Of a stretch of 64,000 nucleotides of DNA, positions 17,404 to 25,198 are shown one piece after another. Origin of the DNA: Ruegeria lacuscaerulensis ITI-1157 (GTDB lineage: Bacteria > Pseudomonadota > Alphaproteobacteria > Rhodobacterales > Rhodobacteraceae); NCBI GenBank assembly GCA_000161775.1, contig GG704596.1, positions 2,412,332-2,476,331 of the forward strand. The letters are read 5' to 3'. A program made the position numbers and the translations under genes. The notes beneath the pieces are model-generated. The model did not search any database and was not told the origin of the DNA. It was given only the letters and a program-made list of their open reading frames with translations. Position 1 is the stretch's first letter. Every line of letters starts with the position of its first letter.

Positions 17404-18228
17404 TCAGCCCTTGGTTGGGTGCCGGTCGGGAAGCTGGATGCTTGCGACCTGTTCGGCAATCGGGGCAGTCGCCAGCGGATGGTGTTCGTCGTTCGAGACG
17501 GCCGAGGGGTCGCTGACCGATCGCCACCTGTTGTCCACATAGACTTCCAGACCCGCGAACTTGGCCTTGTACCCCATCTTTGGGCTGCCCGGCACCCAAT
17601 AGCCCAGATAGACATAGGGCAGGCCGGCCTCGCGCGCGATCTCGATATGGTCGAGGATCATGTAGGTGCCCAGCGAGTTCTGCGGCCGATCGGGGTCGTA
17701 GAACGAGTAGACCATGCTCAGCCCGTCATCCAGAACGTCGGTCAGGCTGACGGCGACAAGGTTGCCTGTTTCGGGGTCGGCATATTCCACCACGCGGCTG
17801 CGGATCGGGGTTTCCTCGATCATCGCGGCAAACTCGAACACGTCCATGTCGGCCATTCCGCCGTCGGCGTGGCGCGTATCAAGGTAGCGGCGAAACAGTT
17901 CGTACTGGTCGTCGGTGGCCCAAGGCGAGGTCGCACGCCGCTGCAGATGCGCATTGCGGCGGGCTGCGCGTTTCTGGCTTTTTGTCGGGCGAAATTTCGA
18001 CACGTCGATACGCGCAGACAAACAGGCCGCGCAATCGGCGCAGGATGGCCGGTACAGAACGTTCTGCGAGCGCCGGAACCCCTGTTGCGACAAGGCGTTG
18101 TTCAGGCGGTCGGCCCCTTCGCCCTGCAAGGCGGTGAACAGCTTGCGCTCGACCCTGCCCTCGAGATAGGGGCAGGGTTGTGGTGCAGTCACATAGAACT
18201 GCGGCGCAATCGGCAGCGTGTGTCGCAT
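17404..18228 (-). CDS. bpt: Aspartate/glutamate leucyltransferase (N-end rule)
   Basis: This 274-residue enzyme transfers leucine from Leu-tRNA to proteins with N-terminal Asp or Glu, marking them for ClpS/ClpAP degradation. The N-terminal arginyltransferase domain carries the Cys cluster 'PSCADCAAC' (about 61-69), and the C-terminal GNAT-like domain has '[20 protein letters not shown]'. Start ATG 18228 is chosen because '[22 protein letters not shown]' is the conserved N-terminus; the frame continues upstream without homology. The family is also annotated as arginyl-tRNA-protein transferase; the bacterial members tested act as Bpt. Confidence 0.93.
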   Translation of the reverse strand: MRHTLPIAPQFYVTAPQPCPYLEGRVERKLFTALQGEGADRLNNALSQQGFRRSQNVLYRPSCADCAACLSARIDVSKFRPTKSQKRAARRNAHLQRRATSPWATDDQYELFRRYLDTRHADGGMADMDVFEFAAMIEETPIRSRVVEYADPETGNLVAVSLTDVLDDGLSMVYSFYDPDRPQNSLGTYMILDHIEIAREAGLPYVYLGYWVPGSPKMGYKAKFAGLEVYVDNRWRSVSDPSAVSNDEHHPLATAPIAEQVASIQLPDRHPTKG

Positions 18229-18302
18229 GAAGGCCCCGTGTTTCCCTGACGCCGATGATAGCAACGTAAATCCGGGCCGCCAAGTCCCTGAAACGGTTGG
18301 GT

Positions 18303-18734
18303 TCAGGCGCGCTGGTTCAACATGACGGTGCCCAGCAAGGCATCTGTCAGGCCCTGGTTGCGGGCGCTGGTCAGCATCATGATGACCGAGATGATCTGCA
18401 GGATCGGGAAGGCCATGCTGACGAAATATCCAGCAGTGTGGGCCACGGCCTTGCCGGCATCCAACCGTTCGCCGAAGGCGTCGCGCAGCTCGATCCCCAT
18501 GAACCGCATGCCCAGCGTAGCCGAGCCGTTGGCGATGGTGACCACCCGGTAGGCAAAGCTGACGACTGCGTAGATCAGCGCAAGCACGAACAGCCCCATG
18601 CCAAAGGTCAGCAGAATGGCGACAGTGCACAGCAGCGAGATGAAGGCGATGTCGAACAGCCAGGCAAAGAAACGCTTGATCGCCACCGATTGATAGAATT
18701 CAGGCTGGCGGTCTGGATCGGGCAGGTGGGTCAT
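18303..18734 (-). CDS. RDD family membrane protein
   Basis: The 143-residue inner-membrane protein has three hydrophobic helices (about 27-45, 48-66 and 105-123). The RDD signature residues appear as 'KRFFAWLFD' in the first helix and '[17 protein letters not shown]' before the last. Some RDD proteins act as Na+/H+ antiporters or solute carriers; most are uncharacterised. ATG 18734 is chosen over upstream in-frame starts, which give a non-conserved Thr/Lys-rich tail. It lies 74 bp upstream of bpt in the same direction. Confidence 0.88.
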   Translation of the reverse strand: MTHLPDPDRQPEFYQSVAIKRFFAWLFDIAFISLLCTVAILLTFGMGLFVLALIYAVVSFAYRVVTIANGSATLGMRFMGIELRDAFGERLDAGKAVAHTAGYFVSMAFPILQIISVIMMLTSARNQGLTDALLGTVMLNQRA

Positions 18735-18795
18735 TGCAGGTTCCGAATACTCGTTGGGGCGCCCTGTCCCTAAACCGGGGCAGGGCCAGTGTCCA

Positions 18796-19215
18796 TCAGG
18801 CGGTTTCGCCGTTGTCGTCCGCTTCGTTGGTGCGGACGCGTTCTTCCATGAACTGGTCAAACTCGGCCTTGTCCTTGGCCTCGCGCAGGCGGCGCAGGAA
18901 GGCCTCGAAATCCTGCTGCTCGCGCTCCAGCCGGGCCAGCGTATCGGCCTTGTAGGCGTCGAACGCGCTGTTGCCCGAGGGCTTCATCGCGCTCATGTGG
19001 CTGTGCCACGAATGGCGGCGGCTGCAGGATTTGCTGAACATGCGTTTGCTCCAGATCATGTAGGCAAGAAGGGCCAGCCCGACGGGCCAGAAGAAGATGA
19101 AACCAAGGACCATGGCAGCGATCCAGGCGCCTTTGCCCTTGTCGTCCAGCCAGGCTTCGGTGCGGTGCAGCCATCCCGGGTTGCGGGGGACGGCGGGTTC
19201 GGACAATGCGGTCAT
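18796..19215 (-). CDS. DUF2852 family protein
   Basis: The 139-residue protein has one or two closely spaced membrane helices (about 31-54, 'IAAMVLGFIFFWPVGLALLAY') followed by 'WSKRMF'. A Ser/His-rich linker and a C-terminal charged coiled coil (about 85-130) complete it. This matches the DUF2852 family, found mainly in alphaproteobacteria and of unknown function. Start ATG 19215 was chosen because the upstream continuation is not conserved-looking. It is divergent from glnE, with two near-palindromic sites in the gap. Confidence 0.85.
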   Translation of the reverse strand: MTALSEPAVPRNPGWLHRTEAWLDDKGKGAWIAAMVLGFIFFWPVGLALLAYMIWSKRMFSKSCSRRHSWHSHMSAMKPSGNSAFDAYKADTLARLEREQQDFEAFLRRLREAKDKAEFDQFMEERVRTNEADDNGETA

Positions 19216-19233
19216 GTCGGCTCTCCTGGGTTG

Positions 19234-19252
19234 ATGTAAAATGCTTTCACAT
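19234..19252. promoter_or_regulatory. Near-palindromic site A, ATGTAAA-N5-TTCACAT
   Basis: The 19-bp site has 7-bp arms with one mismatch and lies 19 bp upstream of the DUF2852 start. It is repeated in inverted orientation as site B 40 bp away, including an extra flanking TGAT/ATCA match. A transcription factor dimer binding both sites could control DUF2852 and glnE together. I cannot name the factor. Confidence 0.45.
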
Positions 19253-19292
19253 TGATCTAGATGGGGGCGTGCGGCCGGGTTGCAAGGGATCA

Positions 19293-19311
19293 ATGTGAAA
19301 AAGATTTACAT
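19293..19311. promoter_or_regulatory. Near-palindromic site B, ATGTGAA-N5-TTTACAT
   Basis: This is the inverted counterpart of the site at 19234-19252, with centres 59 bp apart (between five and six helical turns). It sits about 83 bp upstream of the proposed glnE start. The two 23-bp segments 19234-19256 and 19289-19311 are inverted repeats of each other with four mismatches. Confidence 0.45.
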
Positions 19312-19393
19312 TTTTGCGTGCCCGTGCGGATCTTCCCCGCAGGGCCGCTTTGCCCCATTGACCTTGGTGGACGGCAATGTGCACCTTGCGCGC

Positions 19394-22186
19394 ATGAGCG
19401 AAGCCCTGTCCATCACCCGTGTTCCGCGCGCTTATGACCCCGATCTGGGGCGCGAAGCCGTTGCCGCCGTACCCGATCTGACGCCCGATCAGTCCGAGTT
19501 GATCCTGGGCGCCGCTGGCAGCAGCCCCTATTTGAACGGTCTGATCCAGCGCGAAGGCGACTGGTTGACGCAGGCCTTGCGGAACCCGCAGAAGGCAATG
19601 GAAGGCGTCATGACTGATGCCCGCGCTCTGCCGCCCGACCAGTTGAAGCCCGGTTTGAGGTTGGCCAAGCGCCGCGTCGCGTTGCTGACCGCGCTGGCCG
19701 ACCTGTCGGGCGCATGGCCGCTGGAACAGGTCACCGGCGCGCTGACCGATTTCGCCGCGCTTGCCGTGGACATCGCGGCCAAGGCCGAGATCGCGGCGCT
19801 GATCCGGCGCAAGAAGCTGCCCGGCATGACCGAAGACGACGTCGAAACCGCCGCCGGGATGGTGATCCTGGCGATGGGCAAGATGGGTGCGCACGAACTG
19901 AACTACAGCTCGGATATAGATCTGATCGTGCTGTTCGACGAAACCCGGTACGATCCCGACGATTTCTATGAGGCGCGGCAGGGCATGGTGCGGGCCACGC
20001 GCAATTTCTGCGCCACGCTCAGCGACAAGACGGCCGATGGGTACGTGTTCCGCACCGATCTGCGGCTGCGCCCCGATCCCGCGGTCACCCCCGTCTGCAT
20101 GGCGACCGAGGCGGCCGAGCGCTATTACGAAAGCCTGGGCCGCACATGGGAGCGTGCCGCCTATATCAAGGCCCGCCCCTGTGCTGGTGACATCACCGCC
20201 GGGCAACGGTTTCTGGAGACCCTGCGGCCCTTTGTCTGGCGCCGCCATCTGGATTTCGCCGCCATCCAGGACGCTCACGACATGCGCTTGCGCATCCGCG
20301 AGAACAAGGGCACCGGTGGGGCTCTGACGATCCCCGGCCATGACATGAAGCTGGGGCAAGGCGGCATTCGCGAAATCGAGTTCTTTACCCAGACGCGACA
20401 ATTGATCGCCGGGGGCCGTGACCCCGACCTGCGGGTGCGTGGCACGGTTCCGGGACTGGCCGCGCTGGCGGCCAAGGACTGGGTGCCGCAGGACGTGTCC
20501 GACAAGCTGACCGACCATTACCGCGCCCATCGCGAAGTCGAGCACCGCATCCAGATGGTGCATGACGCGCAGACCCACAAGGTGCCGCAGTCGCCCGACG
20601 GGATCGAGCGCATCGCCTGCCTGATGGGCACCACCAGCGCCGACCTGACAGCCGATCTGACCCGCCGCCTGACCGAGGTGCACGAGCTGACCGAGGGCTT
20701 TTTCGCGCCCGGCGCCGGCCCCGCGCCGACCGCAGCGCCCCCGGTCGAGTTCGACGCCGGCGTTCTGGCCCGATGGACAACCTATCCCGCGCTGCGTTCG
20801 CAACGGGGCGCGCGCATTTTCGAGCGGCTCAAACCCGAATTGCTGGCCCGGCTGGCCAAGACCGCCCGGCCCGACGAGGCGCTGCTGGCGCTGGATGGCT
20901 TTCTGGCCGGCTTGCCCGCCGGTGTGCAGCTGTTTTCGTTGTTCGAAGCCAACCCGCATCTGATCGACCTGCTGGTCGACATCGTCGGAACCTCGCATGC
21001 ACTGGCTTCGCACCTGTCGCGCAATGCGCAGGTGTTCGACGCGGTGATCGGCGGCAGCTTTTTTGCCGAGTGGCCCGGTCAGGCCGCGCTCCGGCAGGAA
21101 CTGGCCGCAGCCCTGTCCGCCGAGACCGACTATGAAACCCAGTTGGATCTGTCCCGACGCTGGTGCAAGGAATGGCATTTCCGCATCGGCGTGCATCACC
21201 TGCGCGGGCTGATCGACGGGCTTGAGGCTGGTCGGCAATATGCCGAGCTGGCCCAGGCCGTGATCGCGGCCATCCTGCCTTGCGTGCAGCACCAGTTCGC
21301 GCGAAAGCACGGGCCGGCGCCGGGCCGGGGTGCGGCGGTGCTGGGCATGGGGTCGCTGGGGGCTGGCCGGATCAACTCGCAATCCGATCTGGACATGATC
21401 GTGATCTATGACCCGCAGGGCGAGGAGATGTCGGATGGCCCGCGGCCCCTGGCCACGCGCACCTACTACGCGCGGTTCACCCAGGCGCTGATCACCGCGC
21501 TGTCCGCACCCATGTCTCAGGGGCGTCTGTACGAGGTCGACATGCGCCTGCGCCCTTCGGGAAATCAGGGGCCGGTGGCGACAAGCTGGGCCAGCTTTAC
21601 CCATTACCAGCGGAACGACGCCTGGGTGTGGGAACATCTCGCCCTGACCCGCGCCCGCGTGGTCGCGGGCGAGCCCGGCCTGGCCCGCGATATCGAGGCC
21701 TTCCGCGCCGACTTCATCGCGCGCCCGCGGGACGCGGGGCAGGTCCTGCGCGACGTCTCGGAAATGCGCGCGCGTCTGGCGGCGTCCAAGTCTCCCGCCG
21801 GGATCTGGGACGTCAAGAACGGCCCCGGACGCCTGCTGGACATCGAGCTGTTGGCCGAGGCCGGGGCGCTGCTGGCGGGCTCGGCGGAACGCGATGTGGC
21901 CTCGGGCCTGCAGGGCGCCGTCGCTGCGGGGCTGCTGGAGGTCGCTCAGGCGCAGGTCCTGCGCAAGGCCTATGACCTATTCTGGCAGGTGCAATGCGCC
22001 GCGCGGCTGCTGTCGGGCAAGGTGATCGAGGCCGACAAGATCGGGCAGGGGGGCACGGCCTTTCTGTGCCGGGCCACCGGGTTCGAGCAGGTCGAACAGT
22101 TGCAGGCCGCATTGCAGGAAAACTATTCCACCGCCGCCGCCATCATAGGCTCGGTGATCGAGGAGGGACGCGATGCCGCGCAGTGA
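19394..22186 (+). CDS. glnE: Bifunctional glutamine synthetase adenylyltransferase/adenylyl-removing enzyme
   Basis: This enzyme attaches AMP to glutamine synthetase when nitrogen is plentiful and removes it by phosphorolysis when nitrogen is scarce, under PII control. Two nucleotidyltransferase domains are visible: the adenylyl-removing one with 'GKMGAHELNYSSDIDL' near residue 165 and the adenylylating one with 'GSLGAGRINSQSDLDM' near residue 655. Each is followed by a GlnD-PII uridylyltransferase-like helical domain. I choose ATG 19394 (930 residues), because the in-frame extension to 19280 reads through the operator-like palindrome and is not conserved in character. The next small gene overlaps its end by 14 bp. 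Confidence 0.96.
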   Translation: MSEALSITRVPRAYDPDLGREAVAAVPDLTPDQSELILGAAGSSPYLNGLIQREGDWLTQALRNPQKAMEGVMTDARALPPDQLKPGLRLAKRRVALLTALADLSGAWPLEQVTGALTDFAALAVDIAAKAEIAALIRRKKLPGMTEDDVETAAGMVILAMGKMGAHELNYSSDIDLIVLFDETRYDPDDFYEARQGMVRATRNFCATLSDKTADGYVFRTDLRLRPDPAVTPVCMATEAAERYYESLGRTWERAAYIKARPCAGDITAGQRFLETLRPFVWRRHLDFAAIQDAHDMRLRIRENKGTGGALTIPGHDMKLGQGGIREIEFFTQTRQLIAGGRDPDLRVRGTVPGLAALAAKDWVPQDVSDKLTDHYRAHREVEHRIQMVHDAQTHKVPQSPDGIERIACLMGTTSADLTADLTRRLTEVHELTEGFFAPGAGPAPTAAPPVEFDAGVLARWTTYPALRSQRGARIFERLKPELLARLAKTARPDEALLALDGFLAGLPAGVQLFSLFEANPHLIDLLVDIVGTSHALASHLSRNAQVFDAVIGGSFFAEWPGQAALRQELAAALSAETDYETQLDLSRRWCKEWHFRIGVHHLRGLIDGLEAGRQYAELAQAVIAAILPCVQHQFARKHGPAPGRGAAVLGMGSLGAGRINSQSDLDMIVIYDPQGEEMSDGPRPLATRTYYARFTQALITALSAPMSQGRLYEVDMRLRPSGNQGPVATSWASFTHYQRNDAWVWEHLALTRARVVAGEPGLARDIEAFRADFIARPRDAGQVLRDVSEMRARLAASKSPAGIWDVKNGPGRLLDIELLAEAGALLAGSAERDVASGLQGAVAAGLLEVAQAQVLRKAYDLFWQVQCAARLLSGKVIEADKIGQGGTAFLCRATGFEQVEQLQAALQENYSTAAAIIGSVIEEGRDAAQ

Positions 22187-22445
22187 CGACCCCAACGACC
22201 CCAAGGGCCTGATCCGCGAGGCCTATCGCATCGACGGCATCGCCTTGCCCGAATGCCGCAGCATCTTTCTGGACTGGGCGCTCAGCCTGCCGGACGGGCG
22301 CGACCAGAAACAGGCGCTGACCGAGCTGCACGCCGCCTATGCCGCGCGCGATGCCGATCATCCCATGACGCAGGTCCTGCGCGAAGGGCTGGACACCGCG
22401 CAGGCTCCGCGCCGGCGCGGCGGCTGGCGGGCGCGCCAACGCTGA
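22173..22445 (+). CDS. Small conserved-looking protein overlapping glnE
   Basis: This 90-residue, largely helical protein has a basic C-terminal tail ('RRRGGWRARQR'). Its start lies inside the last codons of glnE (14 bp overlap), so translation is likely coupled. There is no signal peptide, metal cluster or membrane segment. I do not recognise the family; the segment 'LPECRSIFLDWALSLPDG' is the most family-like feature. Confidence 0.7.
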   Translation: MPRSDDPNDPKGLIREAYRIDGIALPECRSIFLDWALSLPDGRDQKQALTELHAAYAARDADHPMTQVLREGLDTAQAPRRRGGWRARQR

Positions 22446-22497
22446 CGGATCGCCAGAGGGGCTTTTCTGGCCGCACAATCGCGACTATGAGGGCGCC

Positions 22498-23706
22498 ATG
22501 ACCCATGCCGACATGCCCGACCGCCCCAGAATCCGTTTGAAACCTAAAGCCAACGCGCGCGGTCTGCGCCACGGCTTTCCCTGGGTCTATGCCAATGACA
22601 TCGTCACCGACCGGCGCACCCGCAAGATCGCGCCCGGTGCGCTGGCCGTGCTCGAGGATGACAAACGCGCGCCGATCGCGCTGGTGGCGGTCAATCCGAA
22701 CTCCAAGATCATGTGCCGGGTACTGGATCGCGACCTGTCAGCACAGCTGGACGCCGCGTGGTTCCAAACCCGCCTGCGCCGCGCGCTCGACCTGCGCGAA
22801 CGGCTGTTCGATGCGCCTTTCTACCGGCTGGTCCATGCCGAGGCCGACGGTTTTCCCGGCGTCATCATCGACCGGTTCGGCGACGCCTGCGTGATTCAGC
22901 CCAACGCCGCCTGGGCTGAAGCGCATCTGGACCTTCTGACCGACGCGCTGGTCGCGGTGACGGGGGTGACGACCGTGCTCAAGAACGCCTCGGGCCGCAC
23001 CCGTGGGCTGGAAGGTCTGGATGACGTGAATCAGACCCTGCGCGGCACCGCGCCCGATGCTCCGCTGCCCGTCCCGATGAACGGCGCAACCTACATGGCG
23101 GACCTGACCGGGGGCCAGAAAACCGGGCTGTTCTACGACCAGCGCCCCAACCACGCCTTTGCCGCCCGGCTGGCAGGTCCCGGCGCGCATGTGCTGGACG
23201 TGTTCAGCCATGTGGGCGGGTTTGGTCTGGCCATGCTGGCCGGTGGCGCCGACCACGCGCTGTCGGTCGATGGCTCGGCCGCCGCGCTGACTCTGGCCGA
23301 GCAGGGCGCCGTTGCTTCGGGTTTTGGCGACCGCTTTGAAACCCGACAGGGCGATGCCTTCGACGTGCTGACGCAACTGGGCGAAGCCGGTGCGCAGTTC
23401 GACGTGGTCATCTGCGATCCGCCGGCCTTTGCGCCGTCGAAACAGGCGCTGGATGCCGGGCTGCGGGCCTATGAGCGGATCGCCCGCCTGGCCGCGCCGC
23501 TTGTCAAACCGGGGGGGTATCTGGGCCTGTGTTCCTGCTCGCACGCTGCCGATCTGGCCCGGTTCCGCGAGGCCTGCGCCCGCGGCATCGGCCGGGCCGG
23601 GCGTCAGGCGCAGATGATCCACACCGGCTTTGCCGGCCCCGACCATCCGCAACTGCCGCAACTGGCCGAGAGCGGCTATCTGAAATCCGTGTTCTACCGG
23701 CTGTGA
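22498..23706 (+). CDS. Class I SAM-dependent rRNA methyltransferase, RlmI-like
   Basis: The 402-residue protein has an N-terminal PUA RNA-binding domain (about 1-75, 'GLRHGFPWVYANDI') and a Rossmann methyltransferase domain. SAM motif I is in 'VLDVFSHVGGFGL' and motif IV is 'VICDPPAFAPSK'. Homologues methylate C5 of a 23S rRNA cytosine (RlmI, m5C1962 in E. coli), and 'GLCSCSHA' near the C-terminus holds the expected cysteines. The specific target here is inferred from the family. The stop overlaps the GTG start of the PIN gene by 4 bp. Confidence 0.9.
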   Translation: MTHADMPDRPRIRLKPKANARGLRHGFPWVYANDIVTDRRTRKIAPGALAVLEDDKRAPIALVAVNPNSKIMCRVLDRDLSAQLDAAWFQTRLRRALDLRERLFDAPFYRLVHAEADGFPGVIIDRFGDACVIQPNAAWAEAHLDLLTDALVAVTGVTTVLKNASGRTRGLEGLDDVNQTLRGTAPDAPLPVPMNGATYMADLTGGQKTGLFYDQRPNHAFAARLAGPGAHVLDVFSHVGGFGLAMLAGGADHALSVDGSAAALTLAEQGAVASGFGDRFETRQGDAFDVLTQLGEAGAQFDVVICDPPAFAPSKQALDAGLRAYERIARLAAPLVKPGGYLGLCSCSHAADLARFREACARGIGRAGRQAQMIHTGFAGPDHPQLPQLAESGYLKSVFYRL

Positions 23707-24245
23707 AAGCGGTTCTCGACACCTGCGTCATCTACCCGACGGTGATGCGCGAGATGCTGCTGGGCGTGGCCGCGCGGGGCCATTTCACCCCGCTCTGGTC
23801 GGCTCGCATCCTCGAAGAATGGGCCCGCGCTGCCCGCAAACTTGGCCCCGAGGGCGAGGCGCAGGCCCGAGCCGAAATCGCGTTGGTGCAGGCACATTGG
23901 CCGCAGGCCGAACGCCCCGATGCACCCGGTCTCGAACAGCGCCTCTGGCTTCCCGATCTGGCCGATACGCATGTGCTGGCAACCGCGGTCGCCGCTTCGG
24001 CCGACACGATCATCACCGTCAATGCCAAGGACTTTCCAAGGAATATCCTGGCCGAAGAGGGCCTTGCCCGCATCGACCCCGACAGCTTCCTTCACGGCAT
24101 CTGGCAGAATGACCCGGCCAGTGTCCAAGAAGTGGCTCAGTCGGTCCTGACCGAAGCCAACCGCCTGTCGGGCGACAGCTGGACCCTGCGCGCCCTGATG
24201 AAAAAGGCCCGCCTGCCACGTCTCGGCAAGGCTTTGGCGGCCTGA
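23703..24245 (+). CDS. PIN domain protein (RSP_2648-like)
   Basis: I place the start at GTG 23703, which overlaps the methyltransferase stop (GTGA) and gives a 180-residue protein beginning 'VKAVLDTCVIYPT', the usual first strand of a PIN domain with catalytic Asp6. Further acidic residues occur in 'LPDLADTHVLATAVAASAD' and 'TVNAKDF'. PIN domains are Mg2+-dependent ribonucleases. No antitoxin gene is present, and its fusion by overlap to an rRNA methyltransferase gene suggests an RNA-processing role rather than a toxin-antitoxin module. I recall a named Rhodobacterales PIN family of this type; that assignment is from memory. Confidence 0.82.
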   Translation: MKAVLDTCVIYPTVMREMLLGVAARGHFTPLWSARILEEWARAARKLGPEGEAQARAEIALVQAHWPQAERPDAPGLEQRLWLPDLADTHVLATAVAASADTIITVNAKDFPRNILAEEGLARIDPDSFLHGIWQNDPASVQEVAQSVLTEANRLSGDSWTLRALMKKARLPRLGKALAA

Positions 24246-24248
24246 CCG

Positions 24249-24298
24249 CTTCATCTGGCCCAAAATATCCCGGAGAGCGCGAGAGGCTGGCCTCTCGC
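24249..24298 (+). repeat. Dispersed intergenic repeat, copy 1 (27-bp motif plus hairpin)
   Basis: The 27-bp motif at 24249-24275 begins CTTCATCTGG and contains AAATATCCCGGAG. It is followed at 24279-24298 by a perfect 8-bp hairpin, GCGAGAGG-CTGG-CCTCTCGC. It fills the gap between the convergent PIN and M48 protease genes. Two further copies lie at 33730-33774 and 33851-33912. Confidence 0.75.
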
Positions 24299-24308
24299 AT
24301 CCCTTCCC

Positions 24309-24995
24309 TCAGCCACGCTCCCAACGCTGCTCAAGGGCCTCCAGCGCGGCAATCCGCTCGTCCGTCTTGGGGTGGCTCATCAGCCAGGCCGGAACCACAC
24401 CCGCCCTCTGCTGGGTCAGATCCTCAAGCTTGTGAAACAGGGATTTCTGCGGTCCGATCCCAATCCCGGCCTTGGTCAGCAGGGCGGCTGCGTATTCGTC
24501 GGCCTCATACTCGTCCGCCCGCGACAGGCGCGAGGCCAGCAGCGCGGTCAGCGCATTGGCGATCCACGCGCCGATGAAGGGAATGAACCGGTTGAGCAGC
24601 ATCATCAGCGCCGCCCGCATTGCGTTCTGACCGGAAAAATCGATCATCCGCCGCCGGGCGTGGCCCAGCGCGACATGCCCCAGCTCGTGCGCGATGACGC
24701 TGGCCATCTCCTCGGCCGAAACCTCGCCGTTGCGGAACTTGCGATAGAATCCACGGGTGATGAAGATGCGCCCGTCCGGCGCGGCCAGCCCGTTCACCGG
24801 ATCGATTTCGTAGATATAGACCGGCACGCGCGCCACACCCAAGGCGGCGGCCAGGCGGTCGGTCATGCGTTTCAACTCGGGATCGGCCAGTTCGGTCGAC
24901 TTCGCGTCCAGCTCGCGATGGGTGCGCCAGACGGAAATCCGATACATCACAATGGCATAGGCGATCGCCAGCAGAATTGGGGTAAGACGCAACAT
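24309..24995 (-). CDS. M48 family metallopeptidase (HtpX/Ste24-like)
   Basis: The 228-residue membrane-anchored zinc peptidase has an N-terminal hydrophobic helix (residues 2-18), the zinc-binding 'HELGH' (about 103-107) with the third ligand Glu in 'DEYEADEYAA' (about 160-169), and a second hydrophobic segment between them (about 128-150). M48 enzymes such as HtpX take part in membrane protein quality control. It is shorter than HtpX (about 290). The C-terminal 'SHPKTDERIAALE' is typical of the M48B/C group. Confidence 0.9.
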   Translation of the reverse strand: MLRLTPILLAIAYAIVMYRISVWRTHRELDAKSTELADPELKRMTDRLAAALGVARVPVYIYEIDPVNGLAAPDGRIFITRGFYRKFRNGEVSAEEMASVIAHELGHVALGHARRRMIDFSGQNAMRAALMMLLNRFIPFIGAWIANALTALLASRLSRADEYEADEYAAALLTKAGIGIGPQKSLFHKLEDLTQQRAGVVPAWLMSHPKTDERIAALEALEQRWERG

Positions 24996-25154
24996 ATCTC
25001 AGATATGGGCGGATCGGGATGCGGGGGCAAGTCGTTCCTCATCACTTTCGGGCAAGGCTTCCACCTTTGAGCGGGTCCGGAGGCCGAAATTGCGCGGCGT
25101 AAGACTGAAAATTCCATATTTCAAAGGTTGAAGTGACGGCGAAACCCCTCTAGG

Positions 25155-25172
25155 GCACGGCGCGCGCCGTGC
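25155..25172. repeat. 18-bp perfect palindrome upstream of pit
   Basis: GCACGGCGCGCGCCGTGC is fully self-complementary and lies 27-44 bp before the pit start codon, followed by a GCGCGC-rich run. In RNA it could form a 7-bp stem with a GCGC loop near the ribosome site. The rest of 24996-25198 shows no gene and no obvious Pho box. Confidence 0.45.
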
Positions 25173-25198
25173 GAGCGCGCGCTACGCAAGAGGGACAA

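Noticed and set aside
19247-21637. Long minus-strand open frame opposite glnE (and similar long antisense frames elsewhere, such as 7059-9008 plus and 10988-12130 plus)
   Set aside because: They are mirror frames of strongly coding genes in high-GC DNA, lack ribosome sites and recognisable protein character, and the sense protein is clearly real in each case.
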